Position numbers and translations under genes: made by a program. Positions 5,389 through 5,604 of a DNA stretch of 5,604 nt are shown here, in pieces. Within the stretch, counting starts at the first letter, position 1; each line of letters begins with the position of its first letter. This stretch comes from an uncultured bacterium (GTDB lineage Bacteria; Patescibacteriota; Saccharimonadia; Saccharimonadales; Saccharimonadaceae). The DNA is taken from NCBI GenBank assembly GCA_903861015.1, contig CAIOSL010000041.1, forward strand, positions 1 to 5,604. Direction: 5' to 3'. The notes beneath the pieces are model-generated. The model did not search any database. It was not told the DNA's origin and worked only from the letters and a program-made list of their open reading frames with translations.

Positions 5389-5511
5389 TTATATCAGGAT
5401 TCGGTATTGTATTTCGTCCAGTTCGAAACCGTTTTTGGTATGGGTCTTGTGTGTATTGTCGCAAACCCAGCCTTTGTGCTCGTAGTAGCCTCGGGCTTTG
5501 GTGTCAACCTC
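5389..5511 (-). pseudogene. C-terminal relic of a GNAT-family N-acetyltransferase
   Basis: A minus-strand open stretch of 40 residues ending at TAA (5391-5389) contains KARGYYEHKGW, then FELDEIQYRILI at the C-terminus. This matches the last part of a GNAT fold: the helix and strand of the typical N-x-R-A-R-x-F-Y-E-x-x-G-W/F motif, and the final strand. The acetyl-CoA pyrophosphate loop (Q/R-x-x-G-x-G/A), which should precede it, is missing. The frame is closed upstream by TAG at 5514-5512, and no start codon lies between. Neither other minus-strand frame restores GNAT sequence within the window. It therefore appears to be a truncated, non-functional remnant. An assembly error is an alternative, but a single frameshift would not explain it, since the upstream sequence does not look like GNAT in any frame. 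Confidence 0.6.
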
Positions 5512-5604
5512 CTATTTTCTGCAACACCTTGTCTCTTTCAAACTGTTGGTTAGTGAGCGTAGCGGCGTAAGCCGCTGGGCTCATTTTTAATGCAGTGTGG
5601 ATGC
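5504..5604 (-). CDS. Possible 3' end of an unrecognised leftward gene, partial at right edge
   Basis: One minus-strand frame is open from the right edge to TGA at 5506-5504 (about 32 residues), ending LTNQQFERDKVLQKIGG. It contains an internal ATG at 5586-5584. I do not recognise the family with any certainty. The tail overlaps the GNAT relic in a different frame by a few bases. The segment also spans a strong hairpin that looks like a rightward terminator, an odd thing to lie inside a coding region, so the frame may be open by chance. Confidence 0.2.
   Translation of the reverse strand, partial: IHTALKMSPAAYAATLTNQQFERDKVLQKIGG
5552..5588 (+). terminator. Strong intrinsic terminator, rightward
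   Basis: An outer stem TGAGC/GCTCA (5554-5558 with 5579-5583) is stacked on a perfect inner stem AGCGGC/GCCGCT (5561-5566 with 5571-5576), separated by a 2x2 internal loop. The inner stem is closed by a GTAA tetraloop of the stable GNRA class. TTTTT follows at 5584-5588. The minus strand has no T-run after the hairpin. It lies about 215 bases beyond the fusion gene's stop and is the first convincing terminator for the kinase-fusion operon, unless it ends a small transcript in between. Confidence 0.72.

Overview
The window looks like chromosomal DNA from a small-genome bacterium. My best guess is a member of the Candidate Phyla Radiation (Patescibacteria, possibly Saccharibacteria). This rests on indirect signs: a bacterial copy of the archaeal-type CarS lipid enzyme, very short or absent mRNA leaders at several genes, short intergenic gaps, and unusual domain variants. 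The standard genetic code fits, because no real gene contains an in-frame TGA. No rRNA, CRISPR array, phage gene or intact mobile element is visible.

Left part (1-697): a leftward NYN-domain (PIN-like) nuclease gene runs off the left edge. Its -10 box suggests a leaderless mRNA. Just upstream lies a strong leftward intrinsic terminator with no convincing gene feeding it. Next comes glgP (698-2473, rightward), a complete alpha-glucan phosphorylase of the short type. It retains every catalytic and PLP-binding residue I could check and is visibly more GC-rich than the NYN gene.

Middle (2467-2697): a leftward tRNA-Ala(GGC) gene with encoded CCA and the G3-U70 identity pair. It has an extended -10 promoter and a possible terminator overlapping the end of glgP. 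A clear terminator for the next leftward gene follows.

Right part (2704-5337): a compact phospholipid cluster. A leftward CarS-like CDP-lipid synthase is divergent, across a 71-bp promoter region, from a rightward two-gene operon. That operon holds a diacylglycerol-kinase-family lipid kinase, overlapping by 8 bp with a fusion of a CDP-alcohol phosphatidyltransferase (PgsA type) and a HAD phosphatase resembling YqeG/Gep4 phosphatidylglycerophosphate phosphatases. Read as a pathway, the three proteins could take diacylglycerol to phosphatidic acid, CDP-diacylglycerol, phosphatidylglycerophosphate and phosphatidylglycerol. This is the most interesting content of the window; substrates are inferred, not shown.

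Right edge (5338-5604): the C-terminal relic of a leftward GNAT acetyltransferase, cut off upstream by a stop codon, a strong rightward intrinsic terminator, and a short leftward reading frame that leaves the window. This part looks decayed or rearranged.
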